Made by a program: the position numbers and the translations under genes. Shown piece after piece: positions 15,983 to 21,332 of a stretch of DNA of 42,576 bases (its first letter is position 1; each line of letters starts with the position of its first letter). The stretch is from a virus. The stretch covers positions 1 to 42,576 of IMG/VR virus record IMGVR_UViG_3300049442_000285. One strand, given 5' to 3'. A model generated the notes under the pieces. The model did no database searches and was not told where the DNA came from. It worked only from the letters and a program-made list of their open reading frames with translations.

Positions 15983-16237
15983 TCAGGCTACCAGGAATCC
16001 CAGCGTGTCGCTATTGCCCGATTGGTCGATCAGGAAGCCGCCGGTTGCGCCGGGCGGGATCTTGACCGTCGCGCAGTGCGCCTCGGGAGTCAGCTCGACC
16101 TCGCTGTCCGGGATCGAGTCGGGCTTGTAGTCGATCTTCACGGTGACGGAGGTCAGCGACAGGCCCGAGAAGTCGTAGCAGATCTTCGCGTTCTTGCCTG
16201 CCTTCGCTGGGTCGGGATCGATCGTGATTCGTTCCAT
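15983..16237 (-). CDS. Small beta-rich protein in lysogeny operon
   Basis: 84 residues from ATG at 16237, four bases after the preceding gene's stop; a longer in-frame ATG at 16309 overlaps that gene and is less likely. The sequence alternates strands: Glu-Arg-Ile-Thr-Ile, Ala-Lys-Ile-Cys-Tyr-Asp, Ser-Val-Thr-Val-Lys-Ile, Glu-Val-Glu-Leu-Thr, Ala-Thr-Val-Lys-Ile. This suggests an immunoglobulin-like sandwich of about 80 residues. Two Cys (residues 20 and 55) could be near each other. Function unknown; likely prophage-expressed. Confidence 0.5.
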   Translation of the reverse strand: MERITIDPDPAKAGKNAKICYDFSGLSLTSVTVKIDYKPDSIPDSEVELTPEAHCATVKIPPGATGGFLIDQSGNSDTLGFLVA

Positions 16238-16241
16238 GGGA

Positions 16242-16598
16242 TCAGTGCGCGCTCTCGCGCGCCTTCTTGAGGGCCAGCCGCGCATACTCGCCGATCTTGC
16301 CGGGCTCATCCTTCTTGCCCTGCAGAAGGCGGAGAGCTTCGTCCATCTTGGTCGAGAGCACGGTGATCGACGACTGCGTTGCGCGCTCGCTGGCTGCTTG
16401 GTTCAGAGTGTCGATCGCCTGCTCGAAGGTCTGCAGCTCGGCATGGCTGCGCCACAGCGAGATCGTGCAATAGGCGCAGCACGAGACGGCGCAACCGATC
16501 GCGAGCAAGATGACCGGGATCCGCGTCCTGCGTAGCGAGCGGTACTGGCCCTCACTCGCCCTTGCGCGGCTTCCGTTTGAAAAACCCCGGTTGGTCAC
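16242..16598 (-). CDS. Single-TM protein with coiled coil, next to repressor
   Basis: 118 residues; GTG 16598 has GAGG seven bases upstream and overlaps the repressor gene's 3' end by 47 bases. A basic N-terminus (Arg-Ser-Leu-Arg-Arg-Thr-Arg) precedes a membrane segment at about 28-48 (Ile-Pro-Val-Ile-Leu-Leu-Ala-Ile-Gly-Cys-Ala). The rest is a long helix with Gln/Glu/Ala heptads. The positive-inside rule places the coil in the periplasm. It may be a superinfection-exclusion or lysogenic conversion protein. Confidence 0.55.
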   Translation of the reverse strand: MTNRGFSNGSRARASEGQYRSLRRTRIPVILLAIGCAVSCCAYCTISLWRSHAELQTFEQAIDTLNQAASERATQSSITVLSTKMDEALRLLQGKKDEPGKIGEYARLALKKARESAH

Positions 16599-17082
16599 GA
16601 TCGAGCCTCTCCAGTTTCGATTCTACAGCGACGCGGCGCGCTTCCCATTCCGCGTCGCTGATGACTTCGAACTCCTCCGGAATCCTGTAGCCAAAGACAA
16701 TAGTGGGGGCATTCCGCGGCATGCCCTTGTCGTCGAGCACGGCGCTCAACTGACGCGCATCGGCCTCGGCCTCCTTCCAGGTCCTTGCTCGCAGAACGGC
16801 GCGCTCGACAGCCAAGTCGATGATGCCGCCTGAGCCGCGGATGTTGGGGATCTCTGTCAGCCCGAGGATCCAATCCGAGGAGACGTGATAGAGCTTGCAG
16901 AGAGCCGCCAGGTTGTCGGCGCGCGGCACCTGCTCGTTCCGTTCCCACAGGCCAACGGTGTTGACGCCGAGGCCGAGGGCCTTCGAAGCCTCCTGCTGGT
17001 TCGTGATGCCGGCAAGGCGACGCGCCTTCTCCAGGCGTGCGCCGATGCTCTCGCGCACATCCTCGCGCCTCTCGTGCGGCAT
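16552..17082 (-). CDS. XRE-family phage repressor (CI-like role)
   Basis: 176 residues from ATG 17082; the in-frame ATG at 17163 would run through the operators. Residues 12-72 form an HTH_3 domain: Gly-Ala-Arg-Leu-Glu-Lys-Ala-Arg, the recognition region Gly-Val-Asn-Thr-Val-Gly-Leu-Trp-Glu-Arg, and the Asp-Trp-Ile-Leu-Gly end common to these repressors. The C-terminal half has no LexA/S24 peptidase Ser-Lys pair, so induction may not need RecA self-cleavage. No Shine-Dalgarno site is visible; the lysogenic mRNA could be leaderless. It is divergent from the early operon across 17083-17218. Confidence 0.8.
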   Translation of the reverse strand: MPHERREDVRESIGARLEKARRLAGITNQQEASKALGLGVNTVGLWERNEQVPRADNLAALCKLYHVSSDWILGLTEIPNIRGSGGIIDLAVERAVLRARTWKEAEADARQLSAVLDDKGMPRNAPTIVFGYRIPEEFEVISDAEWEARRVAVESKLERLDRDQPGFFKRKPRKGE

Positions 17083-17138
17083 TGAGCGCGGAAGCCTGAC
17101 TGATGCTGGAACCCATGGCAACCTCGTGCTGCCGAGAA

Positions 17139-17156
17139 TCAACCGCGAACGGTTGA
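17139..17156. promoter_or_regulatory. Repressor operator O1 (perfect palindrome)
   Basis: TCAACCG (17139-17145), spacer CGAA, CGGTTGA (17150-17156): a perfect 7+7 inverted repeat. It overlaps the -35 box of the rightward early promoter. It lies 57 bases upstream of the repressor ATG on the other strand. Confidence 0.75.
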
Positions 17157-17181
17157 CAGGCAACCGGAAACGGTGTAGAGG
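17153..17181 (+). promoter_or_regulatory. Rightward early promoter (PR-like)
   Basis: A perfect -35 TTGACA (17153-17158) is followed after 17 bases by TAGAGG (17176-17181), preceded by TG as an extended -10. The predicted start is near 17188. Both operators overlap it, so the repressor would exclude RNA polymerase. The first gene with a strong ribosome site starts at 17219. Confidence 0.6.
17161..17176. promoter_or_regulatory. Repressor operator O2 (imperfect copy)
   Basis: CAACCG-GAAA-CGGTGT repeats the O1 left half and GAA centre, with a degenerate right half. The dyad centres of O1 and O2 are 21 bp apart, two helical turns, which favours cooperative binding on one DNA face. O2 fills the space between -35 and -10. 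Confidence 0.65.
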
Positions 17182-17218
17182 TTCGCCCCGTGACGTCCAG
17201 CCCCCAGGAGGCTCTTCG

Positions 17219-17569
17219 ATGCGAATTCTCCCGGCTCCGCAGAACAGGCCGCCTCTCGCCCGCGAGGGCGTTGGCGGCGGTGGTCATCCCGTCCTGCGCG
17301 CGGTCGCCGCGACGCCCCAGAGCCGGCCTCATGGCCGGTGCTGGCCGCAAGGCCAGCGGCGCGACCGCGCAGAAGCAGACCTCCCGGCCGGACGTCACAG
17401 CTCGACCGGAGCGGCGCTGACCACCGAGCGAACCGGGTCGGTGCGCGCCGACTCGGAAGGCTCCATCTTCGAGCAGATCGGCGCGTACGCCGGCATCGCC
17501 GCTTGCCTGCTGCTGGCAACCGGCTGGCCGTTCGTGTGGGCATGGAACTGGCTCGGAGGGTGCCGATGA
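17219..17569 (+). CDS. First early-operon protein, C-terminal membrane anchor
   Basis: 116 residues. ATG 17219 has a strong AGGAGG (17206-17211) seven bases upstream and lies about 30 bases from the predicted transcript start. The N-terminal 80 residues are Pro/Arg/Gly rich and look disordered. Residues about 86-110 (Ile-Gly-Ala-Tyr-Ala-Gly-Ile-Ala-Ala-Cys-Leu-Leu-Leu) form one membrane segment. It occupies the cro position but has no helix-turn-helix. Its stop overlaps the next ATG. A second ORF from GTG 17190 in another frame is rejected. Confidence 0.55.
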   Translation: MRILPAPQNRPPLAREGVGGGGHPVLRAVAATPQSRPHGRCWPQGQRRDRAEADLPAGRHSSTGAALTTERTGSVRADSEGSIFEQIGAYAGIAACLLLATGWPFVWAWNWLGGCR

Positions 17570-17706
17570 GCGCACCACAGGGGGGTCTCCTTACAGGTTC
17601 CGGAGTAGACGGCCCGGCCGGAGTTCCGCAAGGGGGTGGGTCCTTCGGCCACCTTAGCGAAATCCGCAATGGAAGTTCGCCCGCGATCGCGGAGGCGTGC
17701 CGATGA
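17566..17706 (+). CDS. Small early-operon protein
   Basis: 46 residues; ATG 17566 overlaps the previous stop and has GGAGGG five bases upstream. The peptide is Gly/Ser/Pro rich with no predicted structure. The start and stop both form overlap junctions with neighbours, which supports translation more than the sequence does. Confidence 0.42.
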   Translation: MSAPQGGLLTGSGVDGPAGVPQGGGSFGHLSEIRNGSSPAIAEACR

Positions 17707-18011
17707 CCACGTTCCGCGAGTTGCAGGCCAGCGCAACCATCGATCGCCGCGAGGCTCGCCTCGCGATCGCGGCAACGCGCGACGAGTGGGCGGCTGACTC
17801 GCGGCACTCCGCCCGTTGGTGGGCTGGCCAGCGGGACCACGCGCCAGCGGATGTGCGCCGGCACACGCTCGCCGCGCTGCTCTGGCAGAACGAGGCGACG
17901 CTCTGGCGGATCCTCGCCACTTCGCATCTGGCGACGCACCGGCCGGCAACGGGTCGAGCGGTCCGGGGGCAAAGCCCGGTCGGTGCGTCCACTTCCTCGG
18001 AGGCACTCTGA
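17703..18011 (+). CDS. Small helical early protein
   Basis: 102 residues from ATG 17703, with GGAGG at 17691-17695. The chain is helical and Ala/Arg/Trp rich (Arg-Trp-Trp-Ala-Gly-Gln-Arg, Thr-Leu-Ala-Ala-Leu-Leu-Trp-Gln). No DNA-binding or catalytic motif can be assigned. Both ends overlap neighbours by ATGA-type junctions, so it belongs to the same coupled operon. Confidence 0.5.
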   Translation: MTTFRELQASATIDRREARLAIAATRDEWAADSRHSARWWAGQRDHAPADVRRHTLAALLWQNEATLWRILATSHLATHRPATGRAVRGQSPVGASTSSEAL

Positions 18012-18226
18012 TGCCGCGCGTCCCGACGGAAGAGGAGGTCCTGCGCCGGCGCGAGGCTCGCGATTGGCGTGCACGAGCTGACGCGCTCGCGAAGGCCGTG
18101 AGCGAGTTCCTGCGCGTCGACACCCAATGCGTCACGCACCCGTGCGACCTCGGGATGCGCGGCCGCCGCGCCGTGACGCTGCTCTCCATGAATACCGCGC
18201 TGGCCGACTACCTGAGGACCGAGTGA
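18011..18226 (+). CDS. Small early protein, basic helix at N-terminus
   Basis: 71 residues; ATG 18011 overlaps the upstream stop and has GGAGG at 17999-18003. Residues 5-40 are a highly charged helix (Glu-Glu-Glu-Val-Leu-Arg-Arg-Arg-Glu-Ala-Arg), and Cys44 and Cys49 follow. The end overlaps a GTG (18223), but the frame from there runs into the tRNA gene and is not called. No family recognised. Confidence 0.5.
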   Translation: MPRVPTEEEVLRRREARDWRARADALAKAVSEFLRVDTQCVTHPCDLGMRGRRAVTLLSMNTALADYLRTE

Positions 18227-18369
18227 CGGCCTCCGCACTCAACCAGCTGCTGCACGTCGTCGTGTTCGGCGACTGGCCATCGATCTCTGGCGAGGAGCGG
18301 TCAGCAAACCGCCGCGGCCTCGCCCGCCCGCGCGCGAAGCACCAGCGCGCGCGGGATCTTCGTCTTCAG

Positions 18370-18445
18370 CGCGGGGTGGAGCAACTGGTAGCTCGGGGCG
18401 CTCATAACGCCCAGGTTGCAGGTTCGAGTCCTGCCCCCGCAACCA
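18370..18445 (+). tRNA. tRNA-fMet (anticodon CAT), initiator type, CCA encoded
   Basis: A full cloverleaf is visible. Acceptor strands 18370-18376 and 18435-18441; D arm 18379-18394; anticodon stem 18396-18400/18108-type partner at 18408-18412 with loop CTCATAA (18401-18407); T stem GCAGG/CCTGC with loop TTCGAGT; A73 and CCA at 18442-18445. Initiator marks are the unpaired C1 x A72 end and the A11:T24 pair (18380:18393). The usual three G:C pairs at 29-31/39-41 read G, C, G instead of G, G, G. It sits in the early operon, about 1.1 kb from the integrase end, so it could be functional or part of an attachment site. Confidence 0.9.
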
Positions 18446-18828
18446 GACCCGATCGGTGCCCCTGCTCGGGGCAGAGCAGCCGATTCGACCGAACGCCAGG
18501 TGAGCGTCGCAGGCGTGACTCAGCCGGGGAGAGACCGGCACCTTCTTCGACGGTGGGCGCGTTGCGAGCGCGTGGGCTCGTGCGAATGGGCCGTTCGAGC
18601 GGACTGTGTGTGTTGCATTCTCTCCTGGGGTCTGCCCGTCGGCGCGCGCACGGCGCCGGCACACCGTCGTTTCCACACTCCGCGGCAGAGGCCGACCTGG
18701 GCCGGACGCGCAAAAGCATAGGTTCCCCAAACCGAAGTTCTCCTTCTTCCTGGCCCGACAGTCGCTCGCGCGTCGCGACGTCCTGCCGCTCTTCTTCTAC
18801 CTGATCGCCCTGGGAGGGGCGCGTACGC
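18446..18828. other. 383-base stretch without a convincing gene
   Basis: Apart from the hairpin at 18457-18473, I see no ORF with a ribosome site on either strand. Long frames cross the tRNA and are shadows. A G+C-rich inverted block near 18545-18570 (CGCG...CGCG) is present. The following gene has GGGAGGGG at 18812-18819. The stretch may hold a promoter or attachment sequences, but no good -35/-10 pair stands out. Confidence 0.4.
18457..18473 (+). terminator. Hairpin just downstream of the tRNA
   Basis: TGCCCC (18457-18462) pairs with GGGGCA (18468-18473) around TGCTC, 12 bases after the CCA end. It may mark tRNA 3' processing or termination. No T tract follows. Confidence 0.45.
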
Positions 18829-19275
18829 ATGGGCAACTTCAAGATCATGATCGAGGCTGTTGGCGGGCACGGAATCCAGCGCGACGTCAAGCAAGGCGAG
18901 ACCATCGACTACGCCGCCGCAGACCCGAAGGAGCCGGACGCGATGGCGGCGGCATTCGTTCGCGAGCTCGGGCACAGCAACAACGTGCTGAATGCCGTGC
19001 TCGTGCACTGGCCGGACAGCTCGCCGATCGTCGACAACCTGCTGACCGGCAAGCGTGAGATCCGCGACTTCAAGCAGCAGTGGGAGGGCGAACCGATCCT
19101 GCAGTTCTTCGCCTTCAGCCATCTGCCGCCGAAGCTGCAGGCGATCTCACGCAGTTTCGCGCACGCGGCCTTCGGCATCGTCGCCGCCCTGCCGCGCAAC
19201 GCCGAGCGCAGCGTCGCATTGCGGAAGCTCCTGGAGGCGAAGGACGCGGCGGTACGCGCCGCCATCGCGAACTGA
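18829..19275 (+). CDS. Acb2/Tad1-hairpin-like protein (candidate cyclic-nucleotide sponge)
   Basis: 148 residues; ATG follows GGGAGGGG. Residues 1-82 form a small domain with Val-Gly-Gly-His-Gly, a His-Trp-Pro-Asp motif, and Ile-Val-Asp-Asn-Leu-Leu-Thr-Gly. Residues 95-147 read Phe-Ser-His-Leu-Pro-Pro-x(3)-Gln-x-Ile-Ser..., Leu-Pro-Arg-Asn-Ala-Glu-Arg-Ser-Val-Ala-Leu-Arg-Lys-Leu-Leu-Glu-Ala-Lys-Asp-Ala. This two-helix pattern resembles the hairpin domain named for Acb2/Tad1, phage proteins that sequester CBASS or Thoeris signal nucleotides. Residues needed for binding cannot be confirmed here. It lies beside the tRNA and the integration genes. Confidence 0.55.
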   Translation: MGNFKIMIEAVGGHGIQRDVKQGETIDYAAADPKEPDAMAAAFVRELGHSNNVLNAVLVHWPDSSPIVDNLLTGKREIRDFKQQWEGEPILQFFAFSHLPPKLQAISRSFAHAAFGIVAALPRNAERSVALRKLLEAKDAAVRAAIAN

Positions 19276-19287
19276 GGAGCCGACAGG

Positions 19288-19551
19288 ATGGCCGCCACCG
19301 ACTTCCTCGACGCCCGCGACGTCGCCGCGCAGCTGCTGCTGCTGAATCGGCGGGGCAAGCCAGACGTCGCGCGCCTGCGCCGTCTCGCGGAGCGGGGTGA
19401 GTACCCGGAGCTGCTGCACGTCTGCCAGGGGCAGTACCGCGTGCGCCGCAGCGACCACGAGGCCTGGATGGCGGCGCGCATGACGAAGGCGGAGCTCGAG
19501 CAGGCCGAGTTCGACGCCGCGCGCATCGCCGCGACGGTCGGGGGCAGCTAG
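19288..19551 (+). CDS. Excisionase-like small protein
   Basis: 87 residues. The start has GAGGAG upstream. Residues 5-60 suggest a winged helix-turn-helix of the MerR/Xis type: Asp-Ala-Arg-Asp-Val-Ala-Ala, Arg-Leu-Arg-Arg-Leu-Ala-Glu-Arg-Gly-Glu-Tyr-Pro-Glu, then Tyr-Arg-Val-Arg-Arg-Ser-Asp. The tail is an acidic helix. Its stop overlaps the integrase stop on the opposite strand (CTAG, 19548-19551). Proximity to the integrase supports a recombination directionality factor, but a helper regulator is possible. Confidence 0.6.
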   Translation: MAATDFLDARDVAAQLLLLNRRGKPDVARLRRLAERGEYPELLHVCQGQYRVRRSDHEAWMAARMTKAELEQAEFDAARIAATVGGS

Positions 19552-20600
19552 CCGTGCTTCGCCGCCTCGTCCTCGCCCCCGACGATCCGCAGCCGCGCCG
19601 TGGCGCCGCGCACGTCGGCCTCGACCATGTGCACATAGCGTTGCGTCATCGCGTAGCTCGCATGCCGCAGGAAGCGCTGCACGGTCCCGGGCGCGGCGCC
19701 CTGCCGCAGCATGATGGTCGCCACGCTGTGGCGCAGCGCGTGCGGGTGGAACCGCGGCTCCTTCAGCTTGCGCTGCCAGGTCCGGAACGTCTCGGCGATC
19801 CGCTCGCGCCGCCCGCGTTCCGTGGCGCCGTCGACCAAGGTCGAGCCCTTCGCGCCCGCCGCCAGTCGCTCGGCGGCCGCCGCGGCCTCGGGCGGCATCG
19901 GATGGCTCTGGGAGCGCGCCTTGCCGCGCACCCACAGCACGCATGCCTGGGCGTCGACATCGGCGAGCTGGAGCCGGGCGAGCTCGGCGCGCCGCAGCCC
20001 GGTGTAGGCCAGGAACACGGCCAGGTCGCGCGCGAACTGGTCGGTCACCTTCACCAGCACGCCGGCCAGCTCGAGCTCAGTGAACACGTCGGGACGATGA
20101 TCCTCGGGCCGCGGCCAGTCGACGTTCGGGACCGGATTGTCCTGCGCGTAGCCGCGGCGCTGGCACCAGGTGAAGAGCCGATGCAGCGTCCGGCGGCAGT
20201 GCTGGATCGTGCGCGCACCCAGCCCGCGGCCGCGCGCCTCGGTGATGAAGGTCCGGAGCGCCGCCGCGTTGATGCGCGCGAGCTGGATCGCCCCCGGGAT
20301 GCTCTTGTAGATCGACGCCAGCTTGCCGCGGTAGAACTCGACCGTGTCCTCGGCGCGCGTCGCGGTCACGGCCGCGAGCCACTCGTTGGCGCGCGCTTCG
20401 AACGTGCCGCCGAACGTCGGCGGTTCGATCAGCTGCCGGGCGTGCATCGCGTCGGTGTGTGCCTGCTGCGGCGTCTTCCGCAGGCGGCCGAACCGGCGCT
20501 TCGTGCCCACGATCCACCAGCCGCGGTACTTCCAGGGTCCTCCCTTGGGTCCGACTCGCTGAACGTACGGCGGCATCCTGCGTGCGGGCATGTGTGGCAT
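19548..20600 (-). CDS. int: Tyrosine recombinase integrase
   Basis: 350 residues from ATG 20600; the longer frame to 20969 carries no protein-like sequence and is rejected. Residues 65-165 are the SAM-like core-binding domain. The catalytic domain shows Arg203 (Tyr-Thr-Gly-Leu-Arg), Lys227, His287 and Arg290 (His-Ala-Leu-Arg-His), His313 and Tyr322 (Thr-Gln-Arg-Tyr-Val-His-Met). The N-terminus has a short basic arm-binding-type region. No Shine-Dalgarno site precedes the start. It integrates and excises the phage at att; it converges on the excisionase-like gene. Confidence 0.88.
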   Translation of the reverse strand: MPHMPARRMPPYVQRVGPKGGPWKYRGWWIVGTKRRFGRLRKTPQQAHTDAMHARQLIEPPTFGGTFEARANEWLAAVTATRAEDTVEFYRGKLASIYKSIPGAIQLARINAAALRTFITEARGRGLGARTIQHCRRTLHRLFTWCQRRGYAQDNPVPNVDWPRPEDHRPDVFTELELAGVLVKVTDQFARDLAVFLAYTGLRRAELARLQLADVDAQACVLWVRGKARSQSHPMPPEAAAAAERLAAGAKGSTLVDGATERGRRERIAETFRTWQRKLKEPRFHPHALRHSVATIMLRQGAAPGTVQRFLRHASYAMTQRYVHMVEADVRGATARLRIVGGEDEAAKHG

Positions 20601-20876
20601 GTAGCAGAATCTGTAGCAGTCGCAAGCGAGGTCTCTTGAACGTGCAGACGCAACCAGTAGGCTCCGCGCCGCTTTCGGTTCCACGGGAGTGCATTCGAGC
20701 TGGTGTTCGGCCTGGTCTTCAAATCCGGCGCCACGTTCGCGGCGATGCATGGAAGACGGCTCGGGAATGGCCGCAACTCGCATCGCGACCTGGCTGTTAC
20801 AGCGGCTCGACGCGGCGGACCGAGGATGGGGGCAGAACCGCGCGCGCCAGACTCGAACGTAGCTGGTCTGTAGCAG
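20600..20876. repeat. Three TGTAGCAG direct repeats upstream of int
   Basis: The 8-mer occurs at 20600-20607, 20612-20619 and 20869-20876. The first two are 12 bp apart. The first begins on the last base of the integrase start codon. They could be arm-type integrase sites or an operator for the int promoter. Confidence 0.5.
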
Positions 20877-20931
20877 CGCTGCACATCGTCGGCTGGGCGT
20901 CGATCGCGACGATCCTCTGCGGAGGCTGGTC
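20608..20931. other. 324-base non-coding region upstream of int
   Basis: Between the leftward integrase and the rightward gene at 20932 there is no well-supported gene. An ATG at 20749 opens a 37-residue ORF (to 20862) with one amphipathic helix but no ribosome site. The region holds the TGTAGCAG repeats and must contain the int promoter. It is the best candidate for attP if the tRNA is not used. Confidence 0.45.
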
Positions 20932-21138
20932 GTGAGTCGCGACGTCGCCGAGATCGCCGCCGAGTTCAAGGCGCTGTCGGTCGGAGAGCAGTTGCGCGTG
21001 GCGGTCTATGCGATGGAGGCCGCGCTGGAACAGCGGTCGACGCACAAGCTGCGTCTGGCAGAGACCATGGTCGAGAGTGCCGTCAGCCGGCTCTCGATGA
21101 TGCGGCGCGCTGCCGAGCGCGGGGAGTGGCCGAAGTGA
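20932..21138 (+). CDS. Small helical early protein
   Basis: 68 residues; GTG 20932 has GGAGG six bases upstream. The chain is helical (Ile-Ala-Ala-Glu-Phe-Lys-Ala-Leu, then Met-Glu-Ala-Ala-Leu-Glu-Gln-Arg, Thr-Met-Val-Glu-Ser-Ala-Val). It starts a run of coupled genes that leads into the methyltransferase. No domain recognised. Confidence 0.52.
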   Translation: MSRDVAEIAAEFKALSVGEQLRVAVYAMEAALEQRSTHKLRLAETMVESAVSRLSMMRRAAERGEWPK

Positions 21139-21332
21139 CCTCGCCCAACACCGATGACGTCCGCCGGGCGCTCGAAGAGGCCGACGACGGCGCGTTCGAC
21201 TCGCCGCTCGACTACCGGTGCAGCTTCTTCTGCCAGCGCCCAGCGCGGCGCCGCCGCAGCCGAGCCGCCGTCGTCCTGACGCTGCTCGCGCTCGCTGCGG
21301 TGGCGGCTTGCGCGCTCTGGGGACGGGCGTGA
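21135..21332 (+). CDS. Small membrane protein
   Basis: 65 residues if GTG 21135 (overlapping the previous stop, with GGGGAG at 21121-21126) is used; GTG 21126 adds three residues. The N-terminal half is acidic. Two Cys lie near residue 30. A basic stretch Arg-Arg-Arg-Arg-Ser-Arg precedes a C-terminal membrane segment (Val-Leu-Thr-Leu-Leu-Ala-Leu). The stop overlaps the methyltransferase GTG. Confidence 0.5.
   Translation: MTSPNTDDVRRALEEADDGAFDSPLDYRCSFFCQRPARRRRSRAAVVLTLLALAAVAACALWGRA

Noticed and set aside
17190-17420. 76-residue ORF from GTG near the predicted early transcript start
   Set aside because: It overlaps the 17219 gene, which has a much better ribosome site; the peptide is Arg/Ala rich like a shadow frame.
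18500-18610. Possible second tRNA (GACTCAGCCGGGGAGAG resembles a D arm)
   Set aside because: The anticodon loop lacks T33 in a consistent fold and no acceptor stem closes.
18223-18804. Open frame from GTG 18223 coupled to the preceding stop
   Set aside because: It runs straight through the tRNA-fMet gene and continues with Arg/Ser/Pro-rich sequence typical of a non-coding frame; only the overlap junction supports it.
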